A stretch of 64,000 bases of DNA from Gossypium raimondii (GCF_025698545.1 NC_068575.1:54817980-54881979); one strand, 5' to 3'; positions 21,538 through 37,000 are shown, counted from the first letter of the stretch. Numbers and translations: made by a program. Notes: generated from the sequence alone by a model not told the origin.

Positions 21538-24500
21538 TGTAACAGCCCAATTTTCAGTAGTGTCAGAATAATGATTTAAGATCACTAAATTTGATGAAAA
21601 AGTTAGAAAAATTTATTAATTAATAATTATAAGTTAAGTGTGATTTTAAAAATATTTTAGAATTAGTGAATTTTGTGATTTAAAAGAAATTATTAGGTAA
21701 ATGGGTCAAAAACAAGGTATCGAGATTTAGATATTATAAAGCGTCGTAAATATTTTTATAAATATTTACGAGTGTCATTAGAATAGTATTAAAGTTTTGT
21801 TAAGAAATTTTAGTATTCGATGGTTAATTGATTAAAATGACTAAATTGAAATAAAGGTGAAAGTTGAATAATAGATTAAAGAAAAGTCAAAAGGACTAAA
21901 TAGGTAAATATGCCAAGTCCCATAGATGAGGCGGCATAAGGATGATAAAAATATTAGATTTTTATGTTTTAAATATATTATATTATATAACATTATTATG
22001 TAAAAAAAGAAAAAAAAGAATAAACCAAAATTATGACAAGTGTGTGGTAGAAATGAATCCAAGTGTGTAAATAGAATACACATATTTGTGATTATTATGT
22101 ATTTACTTATTAATTAAGTAAAACTATTATATTATTATATTGTATTATTAAAAAAGCAAATGAAAAGAAAGAAACAAAACAAAAAGAAACAGAGAGCAAA
22201 ACGAAACAGAGAAGGAAAAAGGAAAGAAGAAAAGAAAGAAAGAAAAGGAAAATTGAGGTTTTAAGGTTTTAAAGCTTTAAAGGTAAGTTTAATCAAGTCA
22301 TTTTCTTTTAATTTAAATGTTTTAGAAGTTTTAAAATAAAGTTTTGTTGAAAATAAGTTGAGGTTTTGGGAAGTTATTATATTTCTAGACATTGATTATG
22401 TTGAATAAATGAAAGAATTAGGGTTAAATTGATTGAAATTCAAGTTAGAAGTTAGCAAATGATTTAATTGTAAAATAAAGTATAAGTTTTGAATAGTAGG
22501 GACTAAATTGAAAGAACGAAATTAGGGATTTATGGTGAAATTGAAGAGCTAAATTGAGTTTATAGTAAGAATTAAGAGAGAATATGGAGTTAGATTGGGA
22601 AAATAAAATTAGTATTGATAATGGATTAAATTAGAATTTAGGTAAAGTTTAGGTATAAATGGAAATATTTTGATGAAATTGTGTATTAATGATTTTTAAT
22701 TGTTTAATTACGTAGCTAATGTCGTGCAAGAGTCATTGTCCGAGAAAAGAAAGGAGAAGGTGAACAAGGAGTGACTCGAGAAAATTTACGGTTAGTATTA
22801 CCATAATTCGAATTTAATTATTAATTGTTAAAATTTAAATTAATATACATGATAAGCAAATTGAGGTAAGAATCATGATTGAATTAAATGAAAAATACGT
22901 ATTGGTATTGAATTTATTAATAGTAATTATTGTTGAATTTTGAATAATATGTTTAGTAAATAAAATAAGGTGAATATCGATATTGAATTGTATGTGAATT
23001 GAATGAAATTAAAATGAAGTATGAATAGGTATGAGCATTTGATGGTATACTGATTGGAACGTGAAAAAAATGTATTGAATTAAATTGTGATTAAATTGGG
23101 ATTGAAAGTATGAGAAAGTGATTGAATTGAAATGTGATTCGAATACCCTATTAACTTATCGGACTCGATTGGATACAAATGGCATGCCATAGGATTTGTG
23201 ATGTGATGAAGAGATTTGTAGCTCGGCCGAGAAGATGATTATGTTATTATATGCTTCGGTTTATCCGAAGAGGCATTTAATGCCTTATTGGTGTGTTTGG
23301 GAGGATATGATATATTGGTGTGTTATGGAGGATTTATATTTATTTCGGGTGTGTTTTGGTTGGATATTCTGGTGTGTTTGGGTGGAATCCGCGTATCTGT
23401 CAGAGTCCGAGTCAAGTTAATAAGGGCAAATGAAATAAATTACTGATAAAATTAATCTCGAATGATATAGTATATGTGAAAAGTGAAATTCGAAATAAAG
23501 AAATAAGAATGATATTTATATATATAATTAATTGATAATATTAAAAGATTGAATTGTTTATTAGTAGTGATAATTGTAATGAAATGTATGAACCACGGGT
23601 TCAAGAAATAGATAATGATATAGTTCATGAAGTGGTTTTGTAGTATGAGATGATGTAAAAATCTAAGTGAAGAAAAGTAAATTAAAATAGCTACTGTTGA
23701 GAAATGAGAAGTGAAAATAAAATGATTTGAAATAGTGAAATAATATGTGAATTTAATTGAATACAAGTTATTGAAATTTATTTATGGATTTAATGAATAA
23801 ATTGTGCGTTAAAATATTATAAGTGTAAATTGATTATCAATGAACGAATCAATTAAAAGATAGTGATTATTATTGTTGTTGTTGAAACAAGTTGATTTAA
23901 TGTATTAAATGTTTATTGAAGATTAATGGTATAAACTGAATTAAGAAATAGTGTATGAGTTAATTTGAATACAATTTTATAAAATTAGTTATTATAATTG
24001 TTGTTGTTGAAAAATCCAATAAAATTTAGAAAGTGAAATAAGGTATGAATACAATTAAATAAAAGATTGAAATATTGCTTATTGTTATTAATTATCAAGT
24101 TGATTTAAAGTACGAGGTAATTAATGAATAATTGTAGACATAATTTTAAATGTATATAATTTATCGATTAATGTTATTAATTTGAATTATGGTAATACCA
24201 CTGAGTATTCCTATACTCGTGTGACAGTTGTTTCCGTCATGCAGTTAGTAGAAAGTCAGTGTCCGGTCCAGCATCCAGAGCAATCCCGACCTCAGAGAAA
24301 TTTTAGTGATGTACCTTTGTTTGATAATGTGGCATGTACCTAGGTGATGTATAGGTTAAGTATAAAAGTTTTGTTATTACGGTTGTAGAATGATGGTTAA
24401 ATTGATTATAAGTATGAAATGGAACCAATATGACATATTTGATACAAGTATGCTATATCTGTTATTTAATTGTGAACTAGTTATAAGTTATCTGATATAT

Positions 24501-24556
24501 CCAGTAATGCTCCGTAACCCTGTTCCGGCGACGGTTTAGGGTTAAGGGGTGTTACA
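21538..24556 (+). repeat. Solo LTR, 3019 bp, with perfect TATAC duplication
   Basis: It starts TGTAACAGCCCAATTTTCAG and ends GGTTAAGGGGTGTTACA, with TATAC at 21533-21537 and 24557-24561. No gag or pol domain is present. Internal features are a purine-rich stretch (about 22150-22260), a region rich in GGTGTGTT words (23285-23385) and the end phrase ATGCTCCGTAACCCTGTTCC. Its start and end match the family of the minus-strand solo LTR at 54860-57990. It lies 480 bp upstream of the WD40 gene start and may affect that promoter; this last point is inference. Confidence 0.85.
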
Positions 24557-24561
24557 TATAC

Positions 24562-25036
24562 TATACCAATAAGCGTAAAGAATTAAACTATATAGGGGTC
24601 AAATCATAAATAGTGATGAAATTTTTTTAAAAATAAAGTGAGAAACAAAAGAGAGAAGTAACAACCTCAATACCAAAACCAAATAAACTACTTGGAAGGG
24701 AGAAGAAGAAGAAAAGGAGAAGACAATAAATAAATAAAAAGAATTAAATTGTTTAAAAAGAAAAAAACGACAAAGATTAGCAATCTAATTTCAGCTAAAA
24801 ATTTTATCTGAAATAATAATATTAATAGCTTGAAGTTACAATAATTAACGTGAGTTAAACGGTTTTGTGATTATAACACAACGATACAGTAAAATTGAAA
24901 AGTTTAATGATTAAAATGTAAATTCAAGCACATATAAGTGACTAAACTGGCAGTTTAACCTAAAAATGAACATACACAGTATAAATACCTGTTTCTTGTA
25001 TCACTCATTATGTTCCCTCTTCAGCATTGGAAGGAC
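24562..25036 (+). promoter_or_regulatory. Promoter region of the Rav1-like gene, with TATA box
   Basis: AT-rich sequence between the solo LTR and the start codon. TATAAATA at 24980-24987 is the best TATA candidate; a start site about 30 bases downstream would fall near 25012. That places the ATG at 25010 at or before the transcript start and favours the ATG at 25037. A purine-rich block (24695-24720) precedes it. Confidence 0.5.
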
Positions 25037-28000
25037 ATGGCTGGGGCATGGGCAACTTCCACTTCTCAAAACGCAACCTCCATTTCCGAGGTGGATCCCA
25101 CCGATCACCTCCCGCTGTCCCTCCTTAGATCTGAGCTCATCCCGCCTGCTCCTAATCGATCCGAATCCGCCATAGACTGGTTACCTGACTTTGCCGGTTA
25201 CTCATGGGCAGCTTACGGATCCTCCTCCCTTCTCGTGATCTCTCACTTCCCTTCTCCTCTCTCCACCGAACAAACTCGTATGGGCTCAATTTTCCGTCAA
25301 GTCTTCGAGATCTCTTCTGTCGCTTCTTCCCCTGTTACCGCCGTTTCGTGGTCTCCGGTCACGCCTTCTTCTGGCGAGCTCGCAGTGACCTCGGATAATT
25401 GCATTTGCTTGTTCTCTCACGACTCAGCGACGCCCAATCCCAAAGGTATGCATCTCTTTTGGAGTTCAATTTTGGTAGGTACTTTAAGTTACTAGCAACG
25501 TTCAAGTTTGGAAATTTTAGTTCTGCTTGTTGAGTTAATGGGTTCTCGTGCAGTTGTAAATTTTGAGCTATAAAAATTACGGTTTTGTATTTGTTTTTAA
25601 GTTATAAATGGCTTGATTATCTCAAAATGGAATTTCCTGTTTTACTGATTCAGGTTCTTTTTGTTGGAGCCAGAATGCAGTACTTTTACAGTCTACTAAA
25701 GTTGAGGCAGTTGGATGGACGGCTTCTGGGGATGGGCTAATAGCCGGTGGACTGGAGGTTGTTTTGTGGAAAAGGAAGAGTAAATCTTGGGAAATAGCTT
25801 GGAAATTCAAAGCAGATCAGCCTCAGAATATGGTTTCTGCCTCCTGGTCAATAGAAGGCCCTTCCGCAGCTGCATCTTCTTCAAAGGATTTGCAAATTGA
25901 AGGAGTCAATGAGGCAAGCAAGTCTGTTTTGGTATTTTACAGTGATGGAAGTTCTGGATTTGCAAAAACTGTGCTAGGCCATCCTCAACCTGTTTCAATG
26001 CTTCAATGGAGGCCATCGGCAGGGAAACAACTGTTGAGAGATGGAAAACATTTGCGGAGACATATATTGTTAACATGCTGTTTAGATGGAACTATAAGAT
26101 TATGGAGTGAGATAGACAATGTTAGAGTTAAGAAAGCAGGCAGTGTTTACGATCAGAAAACTACAAGGAGGTCATTTTGTGTTGCTGCTGTAATTGAGAT
26201 AGATAATGCATTACGTGGAACTTTGGGAGCAGATATATCTTTTACATGGGCAATGGAAATTGGTGGCATGGTTAAAACCACTGAAGAAACTAACCAATAC
26301 TTCTTTAGAGAAGAACATAAGAATGAAGTTGGCAGCTGCGAGTGGTTAATAGGGTTTGGCCCTGGAAAATTGGTTACTTTCTGGGCAATCCATTGTCTTG
26401 ATGACATATCACCAATGAGGTTCCCCCGGGTTACATTGTGGAAGAGACTGGAGCTTCAGGGCCTTGAAGTTGAACATCTTAATAGAAATGGACTTTCAAC
26501 TCTAAAGCAACAATTGCTTCTTAAAAAGGTTGTTATCATGAGAAATTGTGCGTCTGGACCCCCAACTGTATGCTCTTCTATCCATTTATATCCGTGTAAA
26601 TATTTGGCCTGGTCCATGTTATATACCCAAATGATAAATGATACAGAGAATGCACCTCCTAGTGAATCTAGGACTGAAAATTTATTATCATGTTCAGTAG
26701 AAGGAATTTTAGATATAGATGGTCATACCAGTAGAATCTTACAAGTTGCTATACACCCCTATGTTTGTGAAGTTGATTTCGTTGTTTCTTTGGATTCTAA
26801 TGGGCTACTTCTGTTTTGGTCACTTTCTAACAATTCGAATGCCATTCTTGACCTTCCAACATTGATTCCTGCATGGAGAATTAGTGGAAAGCATGTAACC
26901 CACGGTAAATGTTCTAAATATTCAAGCTTGAATTGGGCACCTTTAGTATTGGGTGAAGATCGGTTTCTTCTTCTGGGACATGTTGGAGGAATTGACTGCT
27001 TTGCAGTAAAGAATTTTCATGGTGAAGGAGATGGCATAGAATGTTACTTCATATGCACTATACCTTTTGCAGGTCATGATCCTTATGAGGATGGTCCAAC
27101 CAACATATATACAGTACCATTGTCTTTGTCTCGTAATGAAACTTATATGTGTGATGGATTTTTACTTTTGGGCATTTGGATGAAAGTATTTCGGGCTCTT
27201 TCCTGGGAAATAACCATGCATGCTTATGATCTGACAAGAAGCTGCTCTGAATGTAATTTCAATGATGATAATATTGTTGAATGCAACGCAAGGAAATTTG
27301 AAAAAACTATTTCTGGCACAAGATATTGTCTTCACGTTATTCCATCATCAGCACAGTTGCCTGAACCTCATCTTCATGATCAGGTCACAAGTTTTGCTGT
27401 GATCTCTCCTGGTGGTTTGACACCTGTGCAGCAAAAGTTACCTTTTCATAAAGATTCCTTAAGTTGTAGAAGTCCTGCATATGTTATGGCCACAGGCTGC
27501 TCTGATGGTAGTATAAAATTGTGGAGATGTAGCCCCAATGAACCATCAATTTCTCACAAATCATGGGAACTTGTGGGCATGTTTAGTGCACATCAAGGAC
27601 CTGTCACTGCTATACGATTGACCAGTTGTGGTAGGAAGATTGCAACCACTGGCTCAGATAGTCCGTCAAATACTGTCTTCAGTCTTCGTATATGGGACTC
27701 TATACGCCTACCAGACTCGGGGACTTTTATGTTAGAAGACACATTGTCACTTGATGAAGACGTTGTTGTTTTAAATTGGTTAGCCCTAGGAAATGGTCAG
27801 TTATTACTTGCAGTTTGCATGCGCAATGAGTTGCGTGTATATGCTCAGAAGCGATGTGGTGGTCATGCTTTGTTAGACTCTAAACAATCTCCGGGTGTGC
27901 AATTCTGGTTTTGCATCGGGATCAGTCATACTTTTTCTGCTATTCATGATTTCTTGTGGGGCCCCAGGACTACAGGTGTGGTTGTGCATGCTAGTTACTT

Positions 28001-31000
28001 GAGTCTTTTAAGTCCATGGCTGTTTCTTTTAGATAACAAACATCAGACTGATTTCTATAAAAAATTTAACCCAGAAAGCCTTCTTGATTCTGATATTGAT
28101 ATGGGCAAGGACACATTTTCTGAAATTTTTAGTGATCATGATGTTGTTAATCACAAAGAAACATTAATTGCAAATAGTAATGGAGGATGCAAGTCCGACC
28201 TTCTTAAGAAGATAAATACCAACAATGGTCACCTATCCAGTGCATTTTTAGTGGGAAGGGGTCAAATAAAATGCAAGTCAAAGATTTTACTCGGTTACTG
28301 GAGTATGCTAGACATAGTGGAGACATTAGCCAGAGTTTTGCCTGTTTATCACCCGGAGTCACTCTTTGCAAATATATATTCAGGTAATAGTTCACTTTCA
28401 TTTTTGAATTCTCATGTTTGAGGCTTAGATGAACAATAAGGTTTTTGCATTGTTTTTCCTTGATTATTGCTACTATGCCACTATTGGAATGGTATTGTGC
28501 TTTTCTATTTACTTTTGTTTCTTAATGTACATCTGGGGTTACTTCTCACTTGACTAAGAAGGTTATAAAGATATTGGCTAAAATTTCCGCAGCAATGATA
28601 TTTAATTTGATGTGGAATGCCTTTCTACTAAATAAATTACTCATGCGCATCTGACTGTACTTCTCTTCTCTCCTCCAATTAGATTCTTAGTATTCCTTCA
28701 TATGGCTGTGGAAGAATTAAGCAGCCTATAATATTGCTTATACTTATTTTCTTTTATTTTTCAAACCTCCCAATGACTTGGCTGGTTAAGATTTGTCACT
28801 CTGATAGATGAGAATAGCAATAACTAATAATATTTCTATATTTTTAAACTGTCTTTGAAATATGTTTTTTAGGTTGAAATGAGTTTTTTTCTTCTTTGCT
28901 TCTTATCCATTTTATTTATCTGTGCATTCCCCCTGTCTATTATATGATATTTATGGATAGATTGCACTCTTGGAGGCAAATGACAACCACTGCACTAGTT
29001 TTGGCTAAAACCCATTTACGATGATAAATATATCTGAAATAGTGAACAGCTGACCTTTGTTGGTTATATACTTGAAATATCCTGTTTATTAATTTGGCAA
29101 AGCTGTTCTTTGAGTAGGCTTTTATAAATTGTTTTCTTCAGGCTGCTAATTTCAGGTTACTTAAAGCATGTCATCTTCAATGTGTTTAGGCAATTGGAAA
29201 CGTGCATACATCTCTGTGAAGCATCTGGTTGAATATCTTAGTTCCAGTCATATTTCCGAGAAGAGAGGTCACCATCCAAAGATCAGTGACATTGTTCCGC
29301 AGATGCCTTTATCTGATTACATTGAAGGGATTCTCTCCAAAAGTTCAACTGGTAATGCATTCCAATGGAATGAGAATGCTACTTCGATGACATTGTCTTC
29401 ACAATTTCAAAGTGGCTTGGTGCCGTTTGCTTATAATTTTGAGCCTAATGCTTCCAGCAACGCATTCAGCTCGTCTTCAACAAAATCTGGACTTATTGAC
29501 TTCCTTGAACCAATCAATAAGTTGCATGAGTTGGCAGCTATAACTGCCACAGAGAAGATGCAGATTCTTGCAATCGTAGATCTTCTAAATGAAGTTAGCA
29601 ATCCACAGTCTGCTTCTGTTTATGAAAATCTTGATGATCCAGGTCGAAGGTAGTGTTCAACCTTAACTATCTTTATAAATTATTCTCGGAAATATTATAA
29701 TTATTTTATAGTTTTATATTTAGCTCCACCTTGGTGAATGAGCTTCTGAGGTGGAACTGGATATAGGTCCCAGATTTTGCTTATCGCCCTCAAAAGAAAA
29801 CATGTTTGTTTCTTAATTGCATTAATTTTGTAGCTAGGAAATCTAATAGTAGAGGTGCCTACAGTGTATATTATTCTAGGATCATTGGAAGTACTAGGCA
29901 TCGAAGATGTACTTATGCTATGGAGGTTAACTTAGGGTCAATTCAAACTTTGTAACTTTGTTATCTTTGAAGAGCCAAACTGAAAGCAAGTCTGTTAAAT
30001 ATCACCCCAAGTATGGAGATATTCATTCAAGTAAAAAAAAAACTTGGGAATTTAAAGAACTCGGTAAGTTGAGTCTTACTTGGGAAGTTAAAGAATCCAG
30101 TAATTGAGTCTTTGTGGGATGCTAAGCAAACTTGTAATGAACATGCTTCATAGAAAGTTTTCCCTCTTCAAATATCTCAGCCTATATTTATCACTTAATA
30201 TCTTGTTTTTCTTCAGTTTTGGAGAAAAGTACCTTTTAGCCTTTACTTGAATTCATGGGTTTGCACTGAATTGTCTATATGAATCAATTTGTTTTTCGTG
30301 GGAATTGGTTAAAAGAAAATGAAAGATAGAGGCATTGAACCTATTAAAATAACAACTGTACAAATGCATAGTACAAACTACCTTTCATTTTAGCTCATGC
30401 CTCCAAGACATTAACTAACAGTACCATACTGAAGTTTATTTGTTGCCTAACGAAATTTGAGGTTGTTTACTGGCAATAGATTTCATATTTATTGTAGTTC
30501 CAACATCCTCTTTCCTGAAAGTTCTCTCTCAGACTGGTTCCTTTTTTATATAATTCTGCAGGTTTTGGGTCACATTAAGGTTTCAGCAGCTGCTTTTTTT
30601 GCAAAGGTTTGGTAGATCAGCATCTTTGGAAGATCTTGTGGTTGACTCAGGGCTTATAGCATGGGCATTCCACTCCGATTGCCAGGAAACTCTGTTTGGT
30701 TCATTTCTACCAAATGAACCATCTTGGCCAGCAATGCGGACGTTGGGCATTGGATTTTGGTTTACTAATGCAACTCAACTGCGCACAAGGGTAATTGTCT
30801 GAGGTTCTGATTTTTAGGAAACATCTCATCTCAATTGCAAACAAGGATTTGTCTTTTATTCTTCTGGAGTAGTATTTGTTCCTTAATATCTAAATACAAT
30901 CTGGCAACCATTTATCATGTATGCTTTACTGTGGCACCATATATATTCCACTTAACGGTTAAAAGAAAAAAAAGAGGGGAGGGGGTGGAGTGAAGTGGAG

Positions 31001-34000
31001 TGGGGCAGGCAGGCAGGAAAAACACATAAAAGTGAGGATCCTGTCATGAATGGGTTCTAGGTGGTCTATTTTGAAGGTACTGCAACGCTTATTTGCTAGT
31101 GGAATCTGATCTGTGTACTCAATTGCTAGTTTGTATGCCAATTTTAATACTGCTAGACTGTTTATCACCCCGTTATTTATGTAAAAGTCACAATTTGAGT
31201 GAATTGTTAGTTGTGCCAAAGATTCCCTTTGTAGGAGGCTACGTGAAATGCCTGGCAAGAGGTGGGTTTGCATTTTGTTGAATTCCATGGAACAGTGTTC
31301 AGCATAAGATTACACAATATTCTGCATTTTCCCCCTCCCCTCCAAAAGAAGAAGAATGTACTTTAGTTGACTCTGATGTTGTTCATCTACTGCAGATGGA
31401 AAAGCTGGCTAGAATGCAATATCTTAAGAAGAAAGATCCCAAGGATTGTACACTGCTGTATGTAGCATTAAATAGACTTCAGGTTTTGGCTGGTCTATTT
31501 AAAATTAGCAAGGATGAGAAGGATAAACCATTGGTTGGATTTCTTTCACGCAATTTTCAGGTATTTTTCCTATTTTTGCCGTTGATTTTTTTATTTAGTT
31601 TGATGGAATGTATAAGAACAGTTTGGTAGAAGATATCTATTGTATTAATTTTTTTCTGTATCCAATTTGGTTATTGATACAGGAGGAGAAAAATAAGGCG
31701 GCAGCTTTGAAAAATGCTTATGTCTTGATGGGGAGACATCAACTAGAGTTGGCTATTGCTTTTTTTCTGCTTGGAGGTGATACTTCTTCTGCAGTTACTG
31801 TTTGTGCAAAGAACCTTGGGGATGAGCAGCTAGCACTAGTAATATGTAGACTTGTCGAGGGGCGAGGTGGACCATTAGAGCGTCACTTGATTACTAAGCT
31901 TATACTTCCATCTGCAATTGAGAGAAGTGACTATTGGCTTGCAAGCCTTCTAGAGGTGCTTATAAATGAACTGTTGAATTTTCACATTATTCCTCCAAAA
32001 ATGTCATGGATACTTCTCCATGGTTTACTGAATGCATAAAATTTTACATGCCTTGACTCTGAAGACTCTTGGTTTGCAGTGGGAATTGGGGAACTACTCT
32101 CAATCTTTCCTGACCATGCTTGGTTTACAAGTGGGTTCTGCTATTGGTTCATCCACTCTTTCATCCTGCCATGTTGCTTTCATGGACCCCAGTAGAGGTC
32201 TGTATTGCCTCATGCTTGCAAACAAAACTAGCCTGAGAAATGCTGCAGGGGACCAGAATGCTGGAGTTCTTGCTAGATGGGCATCTTTGATGACTGCTAC
32301 TTCCTTGAACAGATGTGGGCTTCCTGTAAGTTTGATTAGTTGGGATAAGATAATAATATCAAATGAAAAGTAGGGTACTTAATTGTTTCTTTTATATTTA
32401 TGCCTGTTTTTGGAGCATGTTACTACTCATGGATGAGAAACCATAATTGACTTTTTCCCTGCTTTCTTGTTTTAAGCTTGAAGCCTTGGAGTGCCTTTCA
32501 TCTTCCCTGAGTATTCTGGGGGGTATGAATCAAGAGAATGTATCAGATTTTGCATGTTCTAAAACTTCACTGGGAATTTTGAAACCTTCTATTGGTGGTT
32601 CCTCTCCTTGGCTCTTGGGTGGTGTTGCTTCTCATCTTGAGTCATATGCTAAATTTGATTTGGCCCTCCAGTATATCTCAAAATTGATGAGGGAGCATCC
32701 TAGTTGGCCTAGAACCTCCTTTGGATCTGTTAGAACAAACACATGTTCTGAGGATTATGAGAATCAATATGATGAACTACTTGAAAATTTTCACCATAAG
32801 TTGCACACAGGACTTGCACAGTTTGAGCATAAGTTCTCGTTGGTTTCATCCTATCTAATTAATATGGTATGTTGTTTCTTCACTGTTTATGTCTGCTTCT
32901 CTTTTTTGGCTAATTTTTATGTACGGTTTGTTTATATTTCCCCCCTTTTTTCAGATTTTTGTCACCTTATGCAATAATGGGTTCTGGTTCCTTGGATATG
33001 ATATGTTACATGGATTTTGTCATGAACACTCCCAGCATGAGAATCATATGGATGACAATGCCGTTTGGTATCCTCTTTTCCACAAGCCACTTTTGAAGTT
33101 GACTGAGGATATCTCCTCTTTGTTTTCGCATTTTCTTGCTGTCTGCAGCACAACATGGTCCCCATCAAAATTATGTTATAGAGAAAATGGTATATCCCAT
33201 GAAGGTAGATCCAACTCTGGAGATACCTGGGGGTTTTATTTTCAAGGGGTCAAACTCTCACTGTCGAGTTTAAGAGCAGCTATGAGGATCTTCTCTGGCA
33301 TCTTCAAAGAGGTCATGTCCCCAAAACTTCTCACCCTTCTTGATTTGTATGAATTTTATGCAAATTTTGCATCTGCTTGGCTTCAGAAAAATTCAGAAGG
33401 TTTAGTTTTGATGATGCAACCTCTCATAGTTACATATACTAGTGGGCATACTCCTTATGAAGTTGATATGACGGCTTTGAAGGAAACGTTAAACCAGGTT
33501 CCAGATACAGTGACTGATGTTTTAATAGATGGCCTTGAGGTTGATAGATGTGCTGAGGAAAAACAAGTTGGAGAGCTATTGAATTTGATTCCAGAGGATG
33601 AGAGATGGCATATTATAGGGGCTTTTCTGTGGCAACACATGTCCAGATTCATGAAACATAAGTTGAACTCATTAGCCATTTCTGATGACAGTTATCTTTC
33701 TGGCTTTTCCAATGATAAACTTTCTTCTTGTGCTCCTTTATCATTGGATGTTGGATTAGGTAACAGAAGCATAAGAGAAAACATTAGGTCAGCATCATGG
33801 ATATTAGCCAACTTACTGAAAATTGCCCTTGAACATATTTCTTCTCACCATGTGAAGCAACTTGGGTTGTTCTTGCAGCAGAAAATAGATAATGGATTTA
33901 ACCCTCCTACTCTTGGTTGGTTGGAGGAGTATAGATCGTCTTCTAGGACTCTACAGCAGCATCTGGGTCAGACTAAAGATACAAACAGCACAAATCAGCT

Positions 34001-37000
34001 TTCTGCTTCTGATATCTTATGGAATATGTGTGCTGATCCTACTATGATATCAGAAAGTTTTGCACAAGAGAAAGTAAATTGGTCAAGTTTTCTTCATTTT
34101 AAGCCTTGCAGAGGATGGGATGATTTATACAAAGACATTAGGAGGGAGAATGAAACTGATGAGTCCCAAAATCATGAAGGCAAAATAAGCAATAGCTCTT
34201 CTGGTGGTGAAGCTGGATCACCTTCTAGGAGTGTGTTATGGAACGGCCATGCTTTTTTAAGTTCCTGGCAGAAAGGAACAAGCACGGAAAAGGAGGTCAT
34301 ACCTTTCCAAAACCCTAAAGAAATATATAAGAGAAATGGGGAGCTTCTAGAGGTAATAGTTCCTTTTCCTTATTTCAGATTGAGTAGAATGTGTTTCCAG
34401 ATCCTAAATCTTTAGTTCTCGTTACAACTAAAAACTGTGTTTTCCTCAGGCATTGTGTGTCAACTCCATTAATCAAAGGCAAGCTGCATTGGCTAGCAAC
34501 CGAAAGGTTAGTCCATGTGTTTCAGCCCCATTTTCCATTACCATTAGATGTGGTTTTTAATCTTGAAAACACTTTCTTATGAGAATATTTGATAGGGGTT
34601 TCAGTTGCAAGGTTACACCTCTAAGTTAGCAATTTAGTGAAGTGTGTGATACCCATGTTTTTCTTTGTGCTCCCTGCTGGCCATTCTTGTTGTGGAAGAC
34701 CTCAAATGTTTAGATTTTTTTTCTTCATCATGGAGTTGGTTGTCGGCCAATTATACCCTAAAGGTGACCATGTGATCATATCATTGTGATGCTGGTCAAT
34801 GTTGGAAGACAGTTCTCTTCTCCTCCACTAATTTCCTTGAATTTATAATAAATTACATGCATGTGTTCATTTGAAGAGTACTAAACCATTCAATTCTCTC
34901 CGGTTCAGGGCATAATTTTCTTTAACTGGGAAGATGGTATACCTTACAAAGGCCAATCAGATTATATCTGGTCTGGTGCAGATTGGCCACACAATGGTTG
35001 GGCTGGTTGTGAATCAACCCCAGTTCCAACCTGTGTATCTCCTGGTGTTGGTCTTGGTAATCAGAAAGGGGCTCACCTAGGACTGGGTGGAGCAACCATT
35101 GGTGTGGATACTTTTTCTAGACCAGGGAGACACCTAACAGGTGGTGGAGCATTTGGAATTCCAGGTTATGCTGGTATCGGAGCCTCTGGCTTAGGCTGGG
35201 AGACACAAGAGGATTTTGAGGAGTTTGTTGATCTGCCTGCCACTGTGGAAAACATCAGTACGAGGTCTTTCTCTAGTCATCCCTCAAGGCCTTTATTCCT
35301 GGTTGGTTCTATCAATACACATATTTACTTATGGGAGGTATGAACCTTTGACAGCAAAAATTACAATCTTTCTAAGAGTATCTTGCATACTGTTTTCATA
35401 ATTTTTCACTGGGCATGTATTAGTTTCGATCTCGAGTTTCTTATCTTAAATTTAAGACACTGTCTCTGAATGCATTAGAAATGGAGCAAGTAAGATAGGA
35501 CTTATGTGCCTCCAGGAGGCACTGAAGTGGCTTTAACTGTACCAGATATAAAAACACAACATATTAGTCATCCAACAAAATGCATTCATGAACTTCTATT
35601 TCCATTTTTCATCTATCTTGTAAGGCATTTAGCCCATGTATAATGTTAATGCTTGCAGTTTGGGAAGGATAAAGCAACAGCAACTTATGGAGTGCTGCCT
35701 GCTGCAAATGTTGCTCCACCTTATGCTCTTGCCTCAATATCAGCTTTGCAGTTTGACCGTTGTGGACACAGATTTGTTACTGCTGCTCTTGATGGAACTG
35801 TTTGCACGTGGCAACTAGAGGTGGGAGGCAGGAGCAATATCCGTCCAACCGAATCATCTCTCTGCTTTAATAACCATGCATCGTATGTATTCTGCTTTTA
35901 AATGCTTAAACAAGCGTTGGCTGTCCCTACTTTAAACATGTATTACATGTTTATGTAATAGAATAATTTATCATAGTCCAAGGATTGTACTGTATCTAGT
36001 CCTGTGTGGTTTTGCTGGGTCCGAAGTTCATACTCATCCTATTTTTCCCCTTAGATTTCCACCATGAGTATATTGGTATAGATTTCTTCCTGTTACTAAA
36101 ACGTTATAATGTGTTTTTGATTACTGCGATCAATAAGCTATTTTCTGTTGCAGGGATGTCACTTACATTACTTCAAGTGGATCTGTCATTGCTGCTGCTG
36201 GATGTAGCTCCAATGGTGTTAATGTGGTTATATGGGATACATTGGCTCCGTCTGCAACCTCTCGAGCTTCCATTGTTTGCCATGAAGGTTAGTTTCCCCC
36301 TTCACAATCTCCCATACAAAAGTTATTTCTATCAAATTCATTAGAAACTGTGTTATGCAGTGAAACCATGTGCAGAGTAGCTATAGTTCTGATTTGAGGT
36401 GAATCAGAATTTGACTACTCCGCATAGTAACTTGGATTATAAATGTGCTACATTATTGCAGCATAACTTTCACTATATTTGTATTCAATGTTTATATTGA
36501 TTGTTTTGTCTTAATTAGTTTACTACCTTAGTGTTTTGTGCATTTACTTGATAACTTCAATCTATTGTGGTACCAATGTTTTATGCATCTCTCTGTGCAG
36601 GTGGTGCCCGCTCCATTGCAGTGTTTGACAATGACATCGGAAGTGGTTCTGTTTCTCCCCTAATAGTAACCGGTGGTAAAAATGGTGATGTTGGACTTCA
36701 TGACTTCCGGTACATAGCTACTGGAAGGACTAAAAGGCACAGGCACCATGATAGTGTTGAAATAAGCATCAACACATCTTCTAATGCTGACATGAAAACA
36801 GGAGCTAGTAAACAACGAGACCAAAATCATGGTGGGATGCTTTGGTACATACCAAAGGCTCACTTAGGTACATGCTTTTCTTATTGTCCCCCTCAAGTGC
36901 TACTTGCGTATGATTTGATATTAATCTAATCTTTATTTTATCAAATGGTACGAGTGAAGGTAGCATCACCAAAATTTCTACCATCCCAAATACCAGTTTG

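Noticed and set aside
32889-32954. N-terminal extension of the exon 9 open frame of the Rav1-like gene
   Set aside because: It is intron sequence ending in a good TTTTTTCAG acceptor at 32954; the exons join in frame without it.
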